From: an uncultured Blautia sp.
GTDB lineage: Bacteria > Bacillota > Clostridia > Lachnospirales > Lachnospiraceae
Assembly (NCBI GenBank): GCA_958367245.1
Contig: CATXEA010000004.1
Span: 80,444-144,443, forward strand
Length of the DNA stretch: 64,000 bases
Reading direction: 5' to 3'
The notes under the pieces: generated by a model
Seen by the model: the letters and a program-made list of their open reading frames with translations, nothing else
The model's database searches: none
What the model was told of the DNA's origin: nothing
Program-made: the position numbers and the translations under genes
In this document: one piece after another, positions 43,825 through 52,735 of the stretch
Numbering within the stretch: position 1 is the stretch's first letter
How the letters are laid out: every line of letters begins with the position of its first letter

Positions 43825-44505
43825 ATGGAACAGTATAAACAGGAATTTATTGAATTTATGGTTGAAAGCGATGTTCTGAAATTTGGTGAATTTACTTTAA
43901 AGAGTGGTCGTAAATCCCCGTTCTTTATGAACGCAGGCGCTTATGTGACTGGTTCTCAGTTAAAGAAACTGGGCGAATACTATGCGAAAGCAATCCATAA
44001 TACTTATGGAGATGATTTCGACGTATTATTCGGACCTGCTTATAAGGGAATCCCCCTTGGCGTAGTGACAGCAATCGCTTACAGTGAATTGTACGGTAAA
44101 GAGGTTCGTTACTGCTCTGACCGTAAAGAAGAGAAAGATCACGGAGCAGACAAGGGAAGCTTTCTTGGAAGTAAATTAAAAGACGGCGACCGCGTAATTA
44201 TGATCGAGGACGTTACCACTTCCGGTAAATCTATGGAAGAGACCGTTCCGAAAGTAAAAAATGCAGCAGATGTAACCATCGTCGGACTTATGGTTTCCCT
44301 GAACCGTATGGAAGTCGGCAAGGGCGGAGAGAAATGTGCGCTTGACGAGGTAAAGGAGCTTTACGGATTTGATACAGCGGCAATCGTATCTATGGATGAG
44401 GTGGTAGAATACCTCTATAACAGAGAGTGCCAGGGAAGAGTCATTATTGACGATACCTTAAAGGCAGCCATTGATGCATATTACCAGCAGTATGGCGTAA
44501 AATAA
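43825..44505 (+). CDS. pyrE: Orotate phosphoribosyltransferase
   Basis: A 226-aa type I PRTase that joins orotate to PRPP. The start LKFGEFTLKSGRKSPFFMNA and the PRPP motif VIMIEDVTTSGKS are diagnostic; the catalytic loop reads RKEEKDHGADKGS. CAGGAGGAATT precedes ATG 43825. Separated from the other pyr genes by the AraC gene and has its own promoter. Confidence 0.95.
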   Translation: MEQYKQEFIEFMVESDVLKFGEFTLKSGRKSPFFMNAGAYVTGSQLKKLGEYYAKAIHNTYGDDFDVLFGPAYKGIPLGVVTAIAYSELYGKEVRYCSDRKEEKDHGADKGSFLGSKLKDGDRVIMIEDVTTSGKSMEETVPKVKNAADVTIVGLMVSLNRMEVGKGGEKCALDEVKELYGFDTAAIVSMDEVVEYLYNRECQGRVIIDDTLKAAIDAYYQQYGVK

Positions 44506-44537
44506 AAGAGCATGGCAAAGCTTCAGGAGGAATGACT

Positions 44538-44690
44538 TTGAACGAAAAAATATATAAAACAATGTCGATTACCGGAGGCGGCAGTATTGCGACAGGCATT
44601 GTCGTTCTGGTGACAGGAGTTACAGCCGGGATTCTTATGATCATAAGCGGAGCGAAGCTTCTGAAACGTAAAAATGAAATTTTGTTATAA
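44538..44690 (+). CDS. Small membrane protein (50 aa)
   Basis: The start is taken as TTG 44538: AGGAGG at 44525-44530 lies 7 nt upstream, whereas the ATG at 44532 is only 1 nt from it. Sequence: short polar start (MNEKIYKTMSITGGG), one long hydrophobic segment of ~28 residues rich in Gly, Val and Ile, then KLLKRKNEILL. A strong terminator follows. The gene stands 32 bp after pyrE, possibly on its transcript. Unknown function. Confidence 0.6.
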   Translation: MNEKIYKTMSITGGGSIATGIVVLVTGVTAGILMIISGAKLLKRKNEILL

Positions 44691-44702
44691 TCAGACCGGA
44701 AG

Positions 44703-44728
44703 GCCGCACGAGAGTCGTGTGGCTTTTT
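44703..44728 (+). terminator. Terminator after the 50-aa gene
   Basis: Stem GCCGCACGA/TCGTGTGGC with a GAG loop and five T. Confidence 0.85.
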
Positions 44729-44750
44729 GGCATTGGTTAGGGGAGCGCTT

Positions 44751-45224
44751 TTGAAAAAAGAAACAAAAAAAATCATTCGGGGGATGGGGTGTTTTTTCTT
44801 CGCCGTATATGTGGCTCTGCTGATATACATTTTGTTTTTTGCTGAGGAGTATGGAAGGATTGGCGCAGTGGAACGTGAATATCGTTATAATTTTGTTCCG
44901 TTTGCAGAAATCCGAAGATTCTGGATGTACAGAGAGCAGCTTGGAACATTTGCGTTTTTGAGCAATATTGCAGGAAACGTCATTGCGTTTCTTCCATTTG
45001 GCTTCATACTTCCCATTATCACAGGCAGGATGCGCAGCGGATTTCTGATTATCATGTCAGGCTTCGGACTGAGCCTGACTGTTGAGGTAATCCAGCTTAT
45101 ATCAAAGGTTGGCTGTTTCGATGTGGACGATCTGATTCTGAATACATCAGGAGCAGCGATTGGCTACCTGCTCTTTTTTATCTGCAATTACCTGAGGAGG
45201 AAGCATTATGGCAAAAAGATATAG
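44751..45224 (+). CDS. VanZ family membrane protein
   Basis: A 157-aa protein with four hydrophobic spans and the VanZ pattern: YNFVPFAEI, NIAGNVIAFLPFGFILP, then SLTVEVIQLISKVGCFDVDDLILNTSGA. VanZ itself raises teicoplanin resistance by an unknown mechanism; relatives are widespread and need not confer resistance. TTG 44751 is preferred because AGGGGAG lies 5 nt upstream. The end overlaps the next gene by 17 nt. Confidence 0.88.
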   Translation: MKKETKKIIRGMGCFFFAVYVALLIYILFFAEEYGRIGAVEREYRYNFVPFAEIRRFWMYREQLGTFAFLSNIAGNVIAFLPFGFILPIITGRMRSGFLIIMSGFGLSLTVEVIQLISKVGCFDVDDLILNTSGAAIGYLLFFICNYLRRKHYGKKI

Positions 45225-45525
45225 ATATGCGTTTGCAAAGAAAAAAGAAGCCCGTAAAGGCAAGCTTTCCACAGGGCTGGCAGCAGCTTCTCTGCTTTTA
45301 TTTGTGGCAGCCGTGATGACAGCCTTTTTTATGGAAGGAGAGCTTGGATTCATAGTGGGAGGCATTGGTCTTTTTGCAATGCTGCTTTCTGTTTATGGAT
45401 TTATTTTGGGGCTTTCCAGCTTTTCGGAGGAAGACAGGAATCACAGAACAAGTATTATAGGTTCCATTGCCAACGGAATCATTATGGTGGGGTGGCTTGG
45501 AATCTTTCTGATGGGGGTATCATAA
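45208..45525 (+). CDS. DUF6142 family membrane protein
   Basis: A 105-aa protein with a basic start (AKRYRYAFAKKKEARKGK) and three hydrophobic segments, the last ending GIFLMGVS. CTGAGGAGGAAGC lies just upstream, within vanZ. No function is known. It is packed between the VanZ and HD-protein genes, so the three are probably co-transcribed. Confidence 0.7.
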   Translation: MAKRYRYAFAKKKEARKGKLSTGLAAASLLLFVAAVMTAFFMEGELGFIVGGIGLFAMLLSVYGFILGLSSFSEEDRNHRTSIIGSIANGIIMVGWLGIFLMGVS

Positions 45526-45528
45526 GAA

Positions 45529-46131
45529 ATGAAAGATATGGAACGCTTGAAAAAGCAGATGGACTTTATTCTGGAAGTCGATAAAGTAAAAAACATTTTC
45601 CGTCAGACTTATCTGGCAGATGGAAACAGGAAAGAAAATGATGCGGAACACTCCTGGCATCTGGCTCTGATGGCAGTTCTTCTGAAGGAATATTCCAATG
45701 AAGAGGTGGATTTGGGCAAGGTTGTGCCAATGGTGCTGATTCATGATCTGGTAGAAATCGACGCAGGGGATACTTATGCCTACGATGAAGCAGGCGCAGC
45801 TACGAAAGAGGCAAGAGAGAAAAAGGCGGCAGAACGGATTTTCAGCATTCTTCCTCAGGAGCAGGGAAAATGGCTTCGTGAACTCTGGGAGGAATTTGAG
45901 GCCTATGAAACGGCTGAAGCGAAATTTGCGCATGTTCTTGACAATTGCCAGCCTCTGATGCTCAATGATGCGGCGAACGGCAGAAGCTGGGCAGAGCATG
46001 GGGTGAAAAAAAGCCAGATTTATAAAAGAAACAGATATACAAAAGACGGCTCGGAGAAAATCTGGGAGTACATGCAGGAAATAGTACAGAAACATATTGA
46101 ACAGGGGCATATTATCGACGATATGCAATGA
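45529..46131 (+). CDS. HD domain hydrolase (YfbR-like)
   Basis: A 200-aa HD-superfamily protein. Metal ligands are visible as NDAEHSWHLALMA, VLIHDLVEIDAGD and a later Asp in FAHVLDNCQPLM. The closest known functional relatives are 5'-deoxynucleotidases such as YfbR, so a nucleotide-monophosphate substrate is likely. It starts 3 bp after the DUF6142 stop and its end overlaps the aminopeptidase gene (ATGA). Confidence 0.85.
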   Translation: MKDMERLKKQMDFILEVDKVKNIFRQTYLADGNRKENDAEHSWHLALMAVLLKEYSNEEVDLGKVVPMVLIHDLVEIDAGDTYAYDEAGAATKEAREKKAAERIFSILPQEQGKWLRELWEEFEAYETAEAKFAHVLDNCQPLMLNDAANGRSWAEHGVKKSQIYKRNRYTKDGSEKIWEYMQEIVQKHIEQGHIIDDMQ

Positions 46132-48194
46132 AAATAAACACAGGAACAGGAGAAAACAGTTTGGACGAATTAATTATGGAACGCTTTGCGCTGGCGAAAG
46201 AGCGAATCATGGAGATTCCGGAGGAAAACGCAGTGCCGGAACCTTACTGTGATTTTTTTAGAAAAGAAGCGCAGTTTTTACAGAAGACTTTTGAAGTCCT
46301 GGATGAAAATTTTGAAGAAAAAACATTAGAAGAATTACAGAAGCAGAATCATGCTCTGTATGAGGATGTACTTGAAGAGAATTATGAAACTTCTTACGGA
46401 AATCCGGCTTATGCGCAGAAGATGCTCGGAGAATACGGAAAAGATTTTTCTTTCCTCTATGCGGAGCTTCACAGTGCAATTGCATATGCTTTTGAGCGTA
46501 AAATGTGGGATTACACAGTTGGGCTTGAGCTGTTTCTTGAGGTATACTCCGCTTTCGGACAGGATGAGCTTCCACAGGAGAAACAGGTAAGAGACATTCT
46601 TGTTTCCTATGTAAATGACTACTGTCAGGACATGATGGAACAGCGTATCCGCGAGGGGGTTGACCCTGAACTTGATTTTGCGACAAAGATTATTATGGAG
46701 TCTGAGCTTTCAGATCTTCGCTATTTATATAAATATGGAGAATATGTTTCCGAAAATGAAATCGGAGCAGCCGGCTTTTTAAATTCACTTTCTCAGGAAG
46801 AAATCGACGCTATGGCAAAAACCTATACAGAAGGATACCGTATCGGTTTCATTATGGGAAGAAAGGATATCACAAAGAAGAAGACTGTAAACATCCGGTA
46901 TAACCTTGGCTTTGAGCGTATGGTACGTGCCGCAATCCTTAATTTCCGCGAAATCGGACTGGAGCCTGTTATTTATCGCCACGCTTCTCATGCAGTAAAT
47001 AAAAAAGACCACCAGCGCATCGGTTACACAGGCGGAGTTGCAAATCCGCAGTTTGACTATGACCACAGACAGGACAGCGCTCTTTTTCTGGATGCGGACT
47101 TCGTACAGCGCAAGCTCCGCGCAATGCAGACGTCTTACGAGCAGTATAAAGAACTGGCTGCAGTACACGGCGGTCCTGCATGTATCGACGTATTCGGCGA
47201 GAAGCCGTTTTCACCTGTGGGCAAAAGCGAAAGCCTGAGCCATTCTGAGGCGCAGCAGAAGCTGGAAGTGGAGCTTAATAACGAGTCGGGACAGATTGTA
47301 AACCGCTATATTAAAGGAGAAGAGAGGAGCTTCTGTATCATAGCTTACCCGCTTCCTGAGATTGGCGGAAACTATGAGGAGATTTTCCGGGAAATCGTAA
47401 AGATTAATACTCTGGATTACGAAAAATATCAGAAACTTCAGCAGACCATCATTGATACTCTGGATAAGAGCGAATGGGTGACAATCAAGGGGCGTGACGG
47501 AAATGAGACAGATTTGATTATTCATCTCCATGAACTTACAGAGCCTGAGAAACAGACCAATTTTGAAAACTGTGTAGCAGATGTAAATATTCCGGTGGGA
47601 GAAGTATTTACCTCTCCGGTTCTTGCAGGAACAGGCGGCGTTCTCCATGTGAAAAAGGTTTATCTTCGCGGGCTGCAGTTCCGTGATCTGAAGCTTACCT
47701 TTGACTGCGGACAGGTTATCGACTATACCTGTTCCAATTTTGAGGACGAGGCGGAAAACAGGAAATACATTGAGGACAATGTTCTCTTCCATCATCCGAA
47801 GCTTGCTATGGGCGAGTTTGCCATCGGAACCAATACAACAGCCTATGTGGCAGCTCAGAAATACGACATTGCAGACAAGCTTCCGATTCTTATTGCAGAG
47901 AAAATGGGGCCGCATTTTGCAGTGGGAGATACCTGCTACAGTTGGGCGGAGGACACTCCTGTTTATAACCCTGACGGAAAGGAAATCATTGCAAGAGACA
48001 ATGAAATTTCTATTCTCCGCAAAGAAGATTTAAGCCTTGCCTATTATGGATGTCATACAGATATCACAATTCCTTACGATGAACTGGGCAGCATCTGCAC
48101 TCTTGATGAGGACGGAGAGGAAACAGAGATTATCCGTGACGGACGTTTTGTGCTTCCGGGAACAGAAGCGCTCAATGAGCCATTTGAAGAATAA
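46128..48194 (+). CDS. M29 family aminopeptidase
   Basis: A 688-aa metallopeptidase. The first ~290 residues form a helical extension not found in compact M29 enzymes (~410 aa); the catalytic part follows with DVNIPVGEVFTSPV, GEFAIGTNT and EKMGPHFAVGDTC, then YYGCHTDITIPYDEL, which carry the metal ligands. It should release N-terminal residues from peptides in the cytoplasm. ATG 46128 overlaps the HD gene stop, but TTG 46161 has AGGAG 8 nt upstream and could be the true start. Confidence 0.85.
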   Translation: MKINTGTGENSLDELIMERFALAKERIMEIPEENAVPEPYCDFFRKEAQFLQKTFEVLDENFEEKTLEELQKQNHALYEDVLEENYETSYGNPAYAQKMLGEYGKDFSFLYAELHSAIAYAFERKMWDYTVGLELFLEVYSAFGQDELPQEKQVRDILVSYVNDYCQDMMEQRIREGVDPELDFATKIIMESELSDLRYLYKYGEYVSENEIGAAGFLNSLSQEEIDAMAKTYTEGYRIGFIMGRKDITKKKTVNIRYNLGFERMVRAAILNFREIGLEPVIYRHASHAVNKKDHQRIGYTGGVANPQFDYDHRQDSALFLDADFVQRKLRAMQTSYEQYKELAAVHGGPACIDVFGEKPFSPVGKSESLSHSEAQQKLEVELNNESGQIVNRYIKGEERSFCIIAYPLPEIGGNYEEIFREIVKINTLDYEKYQKLQQTIIDTLDKSEWVTIKGRDGNETDLIIHLHELTEPEKQTNFENCVADVNIPVGEVFTSPVLAGTGGVLHVKKVYLRGLQFRDLKLTFDCGQVIDYTCSNFEDEAENRKYIEDNVLFHHPKLAMGEFAIGTNTTAYVAAQKYDIADKLPILIAEKMGPHFAVGDTCYSWAEDTPVYNPDGKEIIARDNEISILRKEDLSLAYYGCHTDITIPYDELGSICTLDEDGEETEIIRDGRFVLPGTEALNEPFEE

Positions 48195-48203
48195 ATAAGA
48201 AAA

Positions 48204-48260
48204 CGGCAAAGAAAAAAGAGATTCCAAAAAGTGTTAGGTAATCAAATTTTTTCTTTGCCG
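48204..48260 (+). other. Hairpin CGGCAAAGAAAAAA / TTTTTTCTTTGCCG before purE
   Basis: A perfect 14-bp stem with a 29-nt loop between the aminopeptidase gene and the purE promoter. It has no clear T-run after it, so termination is uncertain; no purine riboswitch core is present. Confidence 0.5.
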
Positions 48261-48268
48261 TATTTATG

Positions 48269-48297
48269 TTGACAGAAAAAGGGAATCTTAGTAGAAT
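48269..48297 (+). promoter_or_regulatory. Promoter of the purEMND operon
   Basis: TTGACA (48269-48274), a 17-nt spacer and TAGAAT (48292-48297), 50 bp before purE. Confidence 0.78.
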
Positions 48298-48347
48298 CTA
48301 CGGGTAGAGACTTAAAAAAATTTTTTATATACAAAAGGAGAGCTATT

Positions 48348-48848
48348 ATGGCAAAAGTTGGAATTGTGATGGGCAGCGACTCAGATATGCCGGTCATGAG
48401 TAAGGCGGCAGATATCCTGGAGAAACTTGGAATTGATTATGAAATGAAAATTATTTCTGCACACAGAGAACCGGACGTGTTCTTTGAGTATGCGAAGACA
48501 GCAGAAGAAAAAGGCTTTAAGGTAATCATTGCGGGTGCAGGTATGGCAGCGCATCTGCCTGGAATGTGCGCGGCAATTTTCCCGATGCCTGTAATCGGAA
48601 TCCCGATGCACACTACTTCACTGGGAGGAAGAGACTCTCTTTATTCTATCGTACAGATGCCTTCTGGAATTCCTGTGGCAACTGTTGCAATCAACGGCGG
48701 AGCTAACGCAGGTCTTCTTGCAGCGAAGATTCTTGCAACCTCAGACGCAGAACTTCTTGGTCGTCTGAAAGCCTACAGCGAAGAGCTGAAAGAACAGGTT
48801 GAAGCCAAGGACGCGAGACTTCAGGAAGTCGGATATAAGAACTATTAA
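48348..48848 (+). CDS. purE: 5-(carboxyamino)imidazole ribonucleotide mutase
   Basis: A 166-aa enzyme of purine synthesis that moves the carboxyl group of N5-CAIR to form CAIR. Motifs: GSDSDMPVM, the catalytic His in IISAHREPD, and AGAGMAAHLPGM, where class I enzymes usually have AGAGGAAHLPG. No purK lies beside it. AAAAGGAGAGC precedes ATG 48348. First gene of purE-M-N-D. Confidence 0.94.
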   Translation: MAKVGIVMGSDSDMPVMSKAADILEKLGIDYEMKIISAHREPDVFFEYAKTAEEKGFKVIIAGAGMAAHLPGMCAAIFPMPVIGIPMHTTSLGGRDSLYSIVQMPSGIPVATVAINGGANAGLLAAKILATSDAELLGRLKAYSEELKEQVEAKDARLQEVGYKNY

Positions 48849-48915
48849 GATTACAGGGAATCGTAACCTGTTAATTTCGAAAATACTCAATCATAAACAT
48901 ACGCAGGAGGATATT

Positions 48916-49941
48916 ATGGATTACAAGAGCGCAGGAGTAGATATTGAAGCCGGATATAAATCCGTAGAATTAATGAAAGAGCATGTAAAGAAGACCATGC
49001 GTGAAGAAGTTCTCGGAGGTCTTGGCGGATTCTCAGGAGCATTCTCTCTGGCAAAGATCAAAGAGATGGAAGAGCCGGTATTATTATCCGGTACAGACGG
49101 ATGCGGAACAAAGGTGAAGCTTGCCATGATCATGGACAAGCACGACACCATCGGTATCGACGCAGTTGCCATGTGTGTAAACGATATTGCATGCGCAGGC
49201 GGAGAGCCTCTGTTCTTCCTTGATTACATTGCATGCGGAAAGAACTATCCGGAAAAAATTGCCGAAATCGTAAAGGGTGTTGCAGAGGGATGTCTTCAGT
49301 CTGAAGCTGCGCTGATCGGCGGAGAGACAGCAGAGCATCCGGGACTTATGCCTGAGGAGGATTATGACCTTGCAGGTTTTGCAGTAGGTGTTTGTGATAA
49401 GAAAGATATGATCACAGGCGAAGAGCTGGAAGCAGGGGACGTTCTTATCGGTATGGCTTCCACAGGCGTACACAGCAACGGTTTCTCTCTTGTACGTAAA
49501 GTATTTGAGATGTCCAGAGAGTCTCTGGATACACATTACGATGAACTGGGAACAACTCTTGGAGAGGCGCTTCTTGCACCGACAAGAATTTATGTAAAAG
49601 CATTAAAGAGCGTGAAAAACGCAGGTATCCGCGTTCATGCATGCAGCCATATTACAGGCGGCGGCTTCTACGAGAACATTCCGCGTATGTTAAAAGAAGG
49701 AACAAAGGCAGTTGTAGAGAAAGACAGCTATCCGGTTCTTCCTATCTTCAAATTAATGGCTAAAGTTGGAAATATCGACGAACAGATGATGTACAATACT
49801 TTCAATATGGGTCTTGGTATGATTATCGCTGTAAATCCGGCAGATGTTGATAAAGCTATGGAAGCAATCAGGGAAGCAGGAGATACTCCGTATGTAGTAG
49901 GACATATTGAAGCAGGAGAAAAGGGAGTGACCTTATGCTAA
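48916..49941 (+). CDS. purM: Phosphoribosylformylglycinamidine cyclo-ligase
   Basis: A 341-aa AIR synthetase that closes the imidazole ring with ATP. Start DYKSAGVDIEAGYKSVELMK, then LLSGTDGCGTKVKLA, IGGETAEHPG and SNGFSLVRKV are characteristic. ATG 48916 follows CAGGAGGATATT; a longer frame from 48799 overlaps purE and is rejected. It overlaps purN by 7 nt. Confidence 0.95.
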   Translation: MDYKSAGVDIEAGYKSVELMKEHVKKTMREEVLGGLGGFSGAFSLAKIKEMEEPVLLSGTDGCGTKVKLAMIMDKHDTIGIDAVAMCVNDIACAGGEPLFFLDYIACGKNYPEKIAEIVKGVAEGCLQSEAALIGGETAEHPGLMPEEDYDLAGFAVGVCDKKDMITGEELEAGDVLIGMASTGVHSNGFSLVRKVFEMSRESLDTHYDELGTTLGEALLAPTRIYVKALKSVKNAGIRVHACSHITGGGFYENIPRMLKEGTKAVVEKDSYPVLPIFKLMAKVGNIDEQMMYNTFNMGLGMIIAVNPADVDKAMEAIREAGDTPYVVGHIEAGEKGVTLC

Positions 49942-50561
49942 AAGTCGGCGTACTTGTTTCCGGCGGAGGAACTAATCTCCAGGCAATTCTGGATGCCATT
50001 GATAATGGTGAGATTACCAATGCGCAGGTGAGCCTTGTAATCAGCAACAATGCCGGAGCCTATGCTCTGGAAAGAGCGAAAAACCATAAGATTGAGGCTG
50101 TCTGTATTTCTCCGAAATCCTTTGAAAGCAGAGAAGAGTTTCATAAAGCTCTCCTTGAGAAGCTTCAGGAGAGCGGGGTAGACCTTGTTGTGCTGGCAGG
50201 ATTTCTGGTTGCAATCCCGTCTATGATTGTGGAGGCGTTCCCGAACAGAATCATTAACATTCATCCATCTCTGATTCCGTCTTTTTGCGGAACAGGCTAT
50301 TACGGGCTGCGCGTACATGAAGGCGCTCTTGCCCGCGGTGTGCGTGTGACAGGCGCTACGGTTCACTTCGTAGACGCAGGAACAGACACAGGCCCTATTA
50401 TCCTGCAGAAGGCTGTGGAAATCGAACCGGAAGATACACCGGAAACTCTTCAGAGAAGGGTAATGGAAAATGCCGAATGGAAAATTTTGCCAAAGGCGAT
50501 TGATTTGATTGCAAACGGCAAGGTGACAGTGAAAGACGGCAAGGTTGCTATAGAACAGTAA
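49935..50561 (+). CDS. purN: Phosphoribosylglycinamide formyltransferase
   Basis: A 208-aa formyl-tetrahydrofolate-dependent GAR transformylase. SGGGTNLQAIL binds the phosphate, the catalytic Asn-His-Asp set is in NIHPSLIPSFCG and VHFVDAGTDTGPII. It begins inside the end of purM, so translation is coupled. Normal length. Confidence 0.95.
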   Translation: MLKVGVLVSGGGTNLQAILDAIDNGEITNAQVSLVISNNAGAYALERAKNHKIEAVCISPKSFESREEFHKALLEKLQESGVDLVVLAGFLVAIPSMIVEAFPNRIINIHPSLIPSFCGTGYYGLRVHEGALARGVRVTGATVHFVDAGTDTGPIILQKAVEIEPEDTPETLQRRVMENAEWKILPKAIDLIANGKVTVKDGKVAIEQ

Positions 50562-50610
50562 AGATACAGATATACAGTTTTGTATGTCTGTAGATAAAGG
50601 AGTAAAATAC

Positions 50611-51885
50611 ATGAAAGTTTTAATCGTAGGAAGCGGCGGACGTGAACATGCGATTGCATGGAGCGTGTCCAAAAGCCCTAAAGTAGATAAAATTTACTGT
50701 GCGCCGGGAAATGCCGGAATTGCGGAGCTTGCCCAGTGTGTAGATATTGGCGCTATGGAGTTTGACAAACTGGCTGATTTTGCTCAGGAAAACGCAATCG
50801 ACCTGACGATTATCGGTATGGACGATCCGCTGGTAGGAGGCGTGGTGGATGTATTTGAAGAGCGCGGTCTTAAGGTTTTCGGACCGAGAAAGAACGCGGC
50901 TATTCTGGAAGGTTCTAAGGCTTTTTCCAAGGATCTTATGAAGAAATACAACATTCCTACCGCTGCGTATGAAAATTTCGACGATGCGGAAAAAGCGCTG
51001 GAATACCTTCGTACAGAAGCGAAATTCCCAATCGTGCTCAAGGCTGACGGTCTTGCTCTCGGTAAGGGCGTTCTCATTTGCAATTCCCTTGCAGAGGCAG
51101 AGGAAGGCGTAAGAGAGATCATGGAAGACAAGAAATTCGGCAGCGCCGGAAATACTATGGTTATCGAAGAGTTTATGACAGGCCGTGAGGTATCTGTGCT
51201 TTCTTTCGTAGATGGAAAGACAATCAAGACTATGACCTCTGCGCAGGATCACAAGCGCGCAATGGATGGAGACAAAGGCTTAAATACAGGCGGAATGGGA
51301 ACATTTTCCCCAAGTCCATTCTATACAAAAGAGGTAGATGAGTTCTGTCAGAAATATGTATATCAGCCGACAGTAGACGCAATGGCAGCAGAAGGCCGTC
51401 CGTTTAAGGGAATTATTTTCTTTGGTTTGATGCTTACACCGGATGGACCGAAGGTTCTGGAATACAATGCACGTTTTGGTGACCCTGAGGCACAGGTAGT
51501 TCTTCCGAGAATGAAGAATGACATCATTGAGGTGATGGAAGCCTGCGTAAACGGTACTCTTGACCAGGTTGACCTGCAGTTCGAGGACAATGCGGCAGTC
51601 TGCGTAGTTCTTGCAAGCGAAGGATATCCTGTGAAATACGAAAAGGGAATCCCAATGTACGGATTTGAGAATTTCAGAGACAAAGACGGTTACTACTGTT
51701 TCCATGCAGGAACGAAGCTTTCCGACGGCCAGATTGTCACAAACGGCGGACGCGTAGTCGGAATCACAGCTACAGGAGCAGACCTGAAGGAAGCAAGAAA
51801 GAACGCATACGAAGCTACAGAGTGGCTGACTTTTGCAAATAAATATATGCGTCACGATATCGGCAAAGCGATTGACGAAGCATAA
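50611..51885 (+). CDS. purD: Phosphoribosylamine-glycine ligase
   Basis: A 424-aa ATP-grasp enzyme (GAR synthetase). The start MKVLIVGSGGREHAIAW and the ATP-binding VLKADGLALGKGV are diagnostic, with GGMGTFSPSPFY and EYNARFGDPEAQ. ATG 50611 follows AAAGGAG; an upstream ATG at 50584 lacks one. It ends the pur cluster at a terminator. Confidence 0.95.
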   Translation: MKVLIVGSGGREHAIAWSVSKSPKVDKIYCAPGNAGIAELAQCVDIGAMEFDKLADFAQENAIDLTIIGMDDPLVGGVVDVFEERGLKVFGPRKNAAILEGSKAFSKDLMKKYNIPTAAYENFDDAEKALEYLRTEAKFPIVLKADGLALGKGVLICNSLAEAEEGVREIMEDKKFGSAGNTMVIEEFMTGREVSVLSFVDGKTIKTMTSAQDHKRAMDGDKGLNTGGMGTFSPSPFYTKEVDEFCQKYVYQPTVDAMAAEGRPFKGIIFFGLMLTPDGPKVLEYNARFGDPEAQVVLPRMKNDIIEVMEACVNGTLDQVDLQFEDNAAVCVVLASEGYPVKYEKGIPMYGFENFRDKDGYYCFHAGTKLSDGQIVTNGGRVVGITATGADLKEARKNAYEATEWLTFANKYMRHDIGKAIDEA

Positions 51886-51923
51886 AGAAAAGAATTGTAA
51901 ATGAAAGAAATTTTCCTTAAAAA

Positions 51924-51960
51924 AGGCAGTCCGGCTTTGGAGAAAGTCGGGCTGCCTCTT
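51924..51960 (+). terminator. Terminator after purD
   Basis: A 12-bp stem AGGCAGTCCGGC/GTCGGGCTGCCT (two wobbles) with a 10-nt loop, followed by CTTTACTTTTT. Confidence 0.75.
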
Positions 51961-52023
51961 TACTTTTTGCCTGTTTTATTATAAAATAATATGTAACTGT
52001 GGTATTACGAAAGTGAGACATAC

Positions 52024-52731
52024 ATGGGAAAAGATAAAATTACCTCCGCTTATGTGCGGGAAAGGCTGAAAGAGAATGAAGATGCCGATTATCGGGTTTT
52101 TCAAAGCAGGCTGGTGCCGGAGACTGATAATATACTGGGGGTACGGCTGCCTGTTTTGCGTAAAATAGCGAAAGAAATCGGTGAAAATGACTGGCAGGAG
52201 TGGTTTGAAGAGGCAGAGACTTTCTATTATGAGGAAACAATGCTGAAAGGACTTGTGGCAGCCACAGCGAAGCTTACCTGTGAGGAGAGGATTGCGCGTG
52301 TTCGGCAATTTGTACCCCGGATTGACAATTGGGCAGTGTGCGACAGCTTCTGCAACAGCTTAAAGGACGCGAAGAAATATCCGGAGCTGTACTGGGATTT
52401 TCTGGAGCCTTATTTTGCTTCTGATGAGGAATATGACGCAAGATTCGGAGCAGTTATGCTTCTTAGTCACTTTGTAAAAAAGGAGTATCTGAAAGAGGGC
52501 GTCAGCCGTCTGGAGCTTATTCATCAGGAGGGGTATTACGCAAAGATGGCAGTGGCATGGGCGATTTCCGTATACTTTGCGGCATTTCCTGAAGAAATGT
52601 ATGAATATCTTGTCAAGCGCCACAATCTGGATGAATTTACTTATAAGAAATCATTACAGAAAATTCTGGAATCCTACAGGGTAACCGGGGATATGAAAAA
52701 TAAAATCAGAGAACTGAGACAGAGAGGATAA
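52024..52731 (+). CDS. AlkD-like DNA alkylation repair protein
   Basis: A 235-aa HEAT-repeat-like DNA glycosylase family protein that removes bulky or charged N3- and N7-alkylated purines without base flipping. The helical repeats ETMLKGLVAATAKL, the conserved IDNWAVCDSFC and AWAISVYFAAFPEEM match. The length is normal. It sits 4 bp before the SseB-like gene, so the two are co-transcribed. Confidence 0.88.
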   Translation: MGKDKITSAYVRERLKENEDADYRVFQSRLVPETDNILGVRLPVLRKIAKEIGENDWQEWFEEAETFYYEETMLKGLVAATAKLTCEERIARVRQFVPRIDNWAVCDSFCNSLKDAKKYPELYWDFLEPYFASDEEYDARFGAVMLLSHFVKKEYLKEGVSRLELIHQEGYYAKMAVAWAISVYFAAFPEEMYEYLVKRHNLDEFTYKKSLQKILESYRVTGDMKNKIRELRQRG

Positions 52732-52735
52732 GATT

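Noticed and set aside
46128..48194. Two fused enzymes in the M29 gene
   Set aside because: The N-terminal ~290 residues are helical with no second catalytic signature; a family-specific extension is the simpler reading.
48195..48347. Purine riboswitch ahead of purE
   Set aside because: No conserved purine aptamer core is present; only a simple hairpin and a promoter are seen. The same holds for the short leader of ade.
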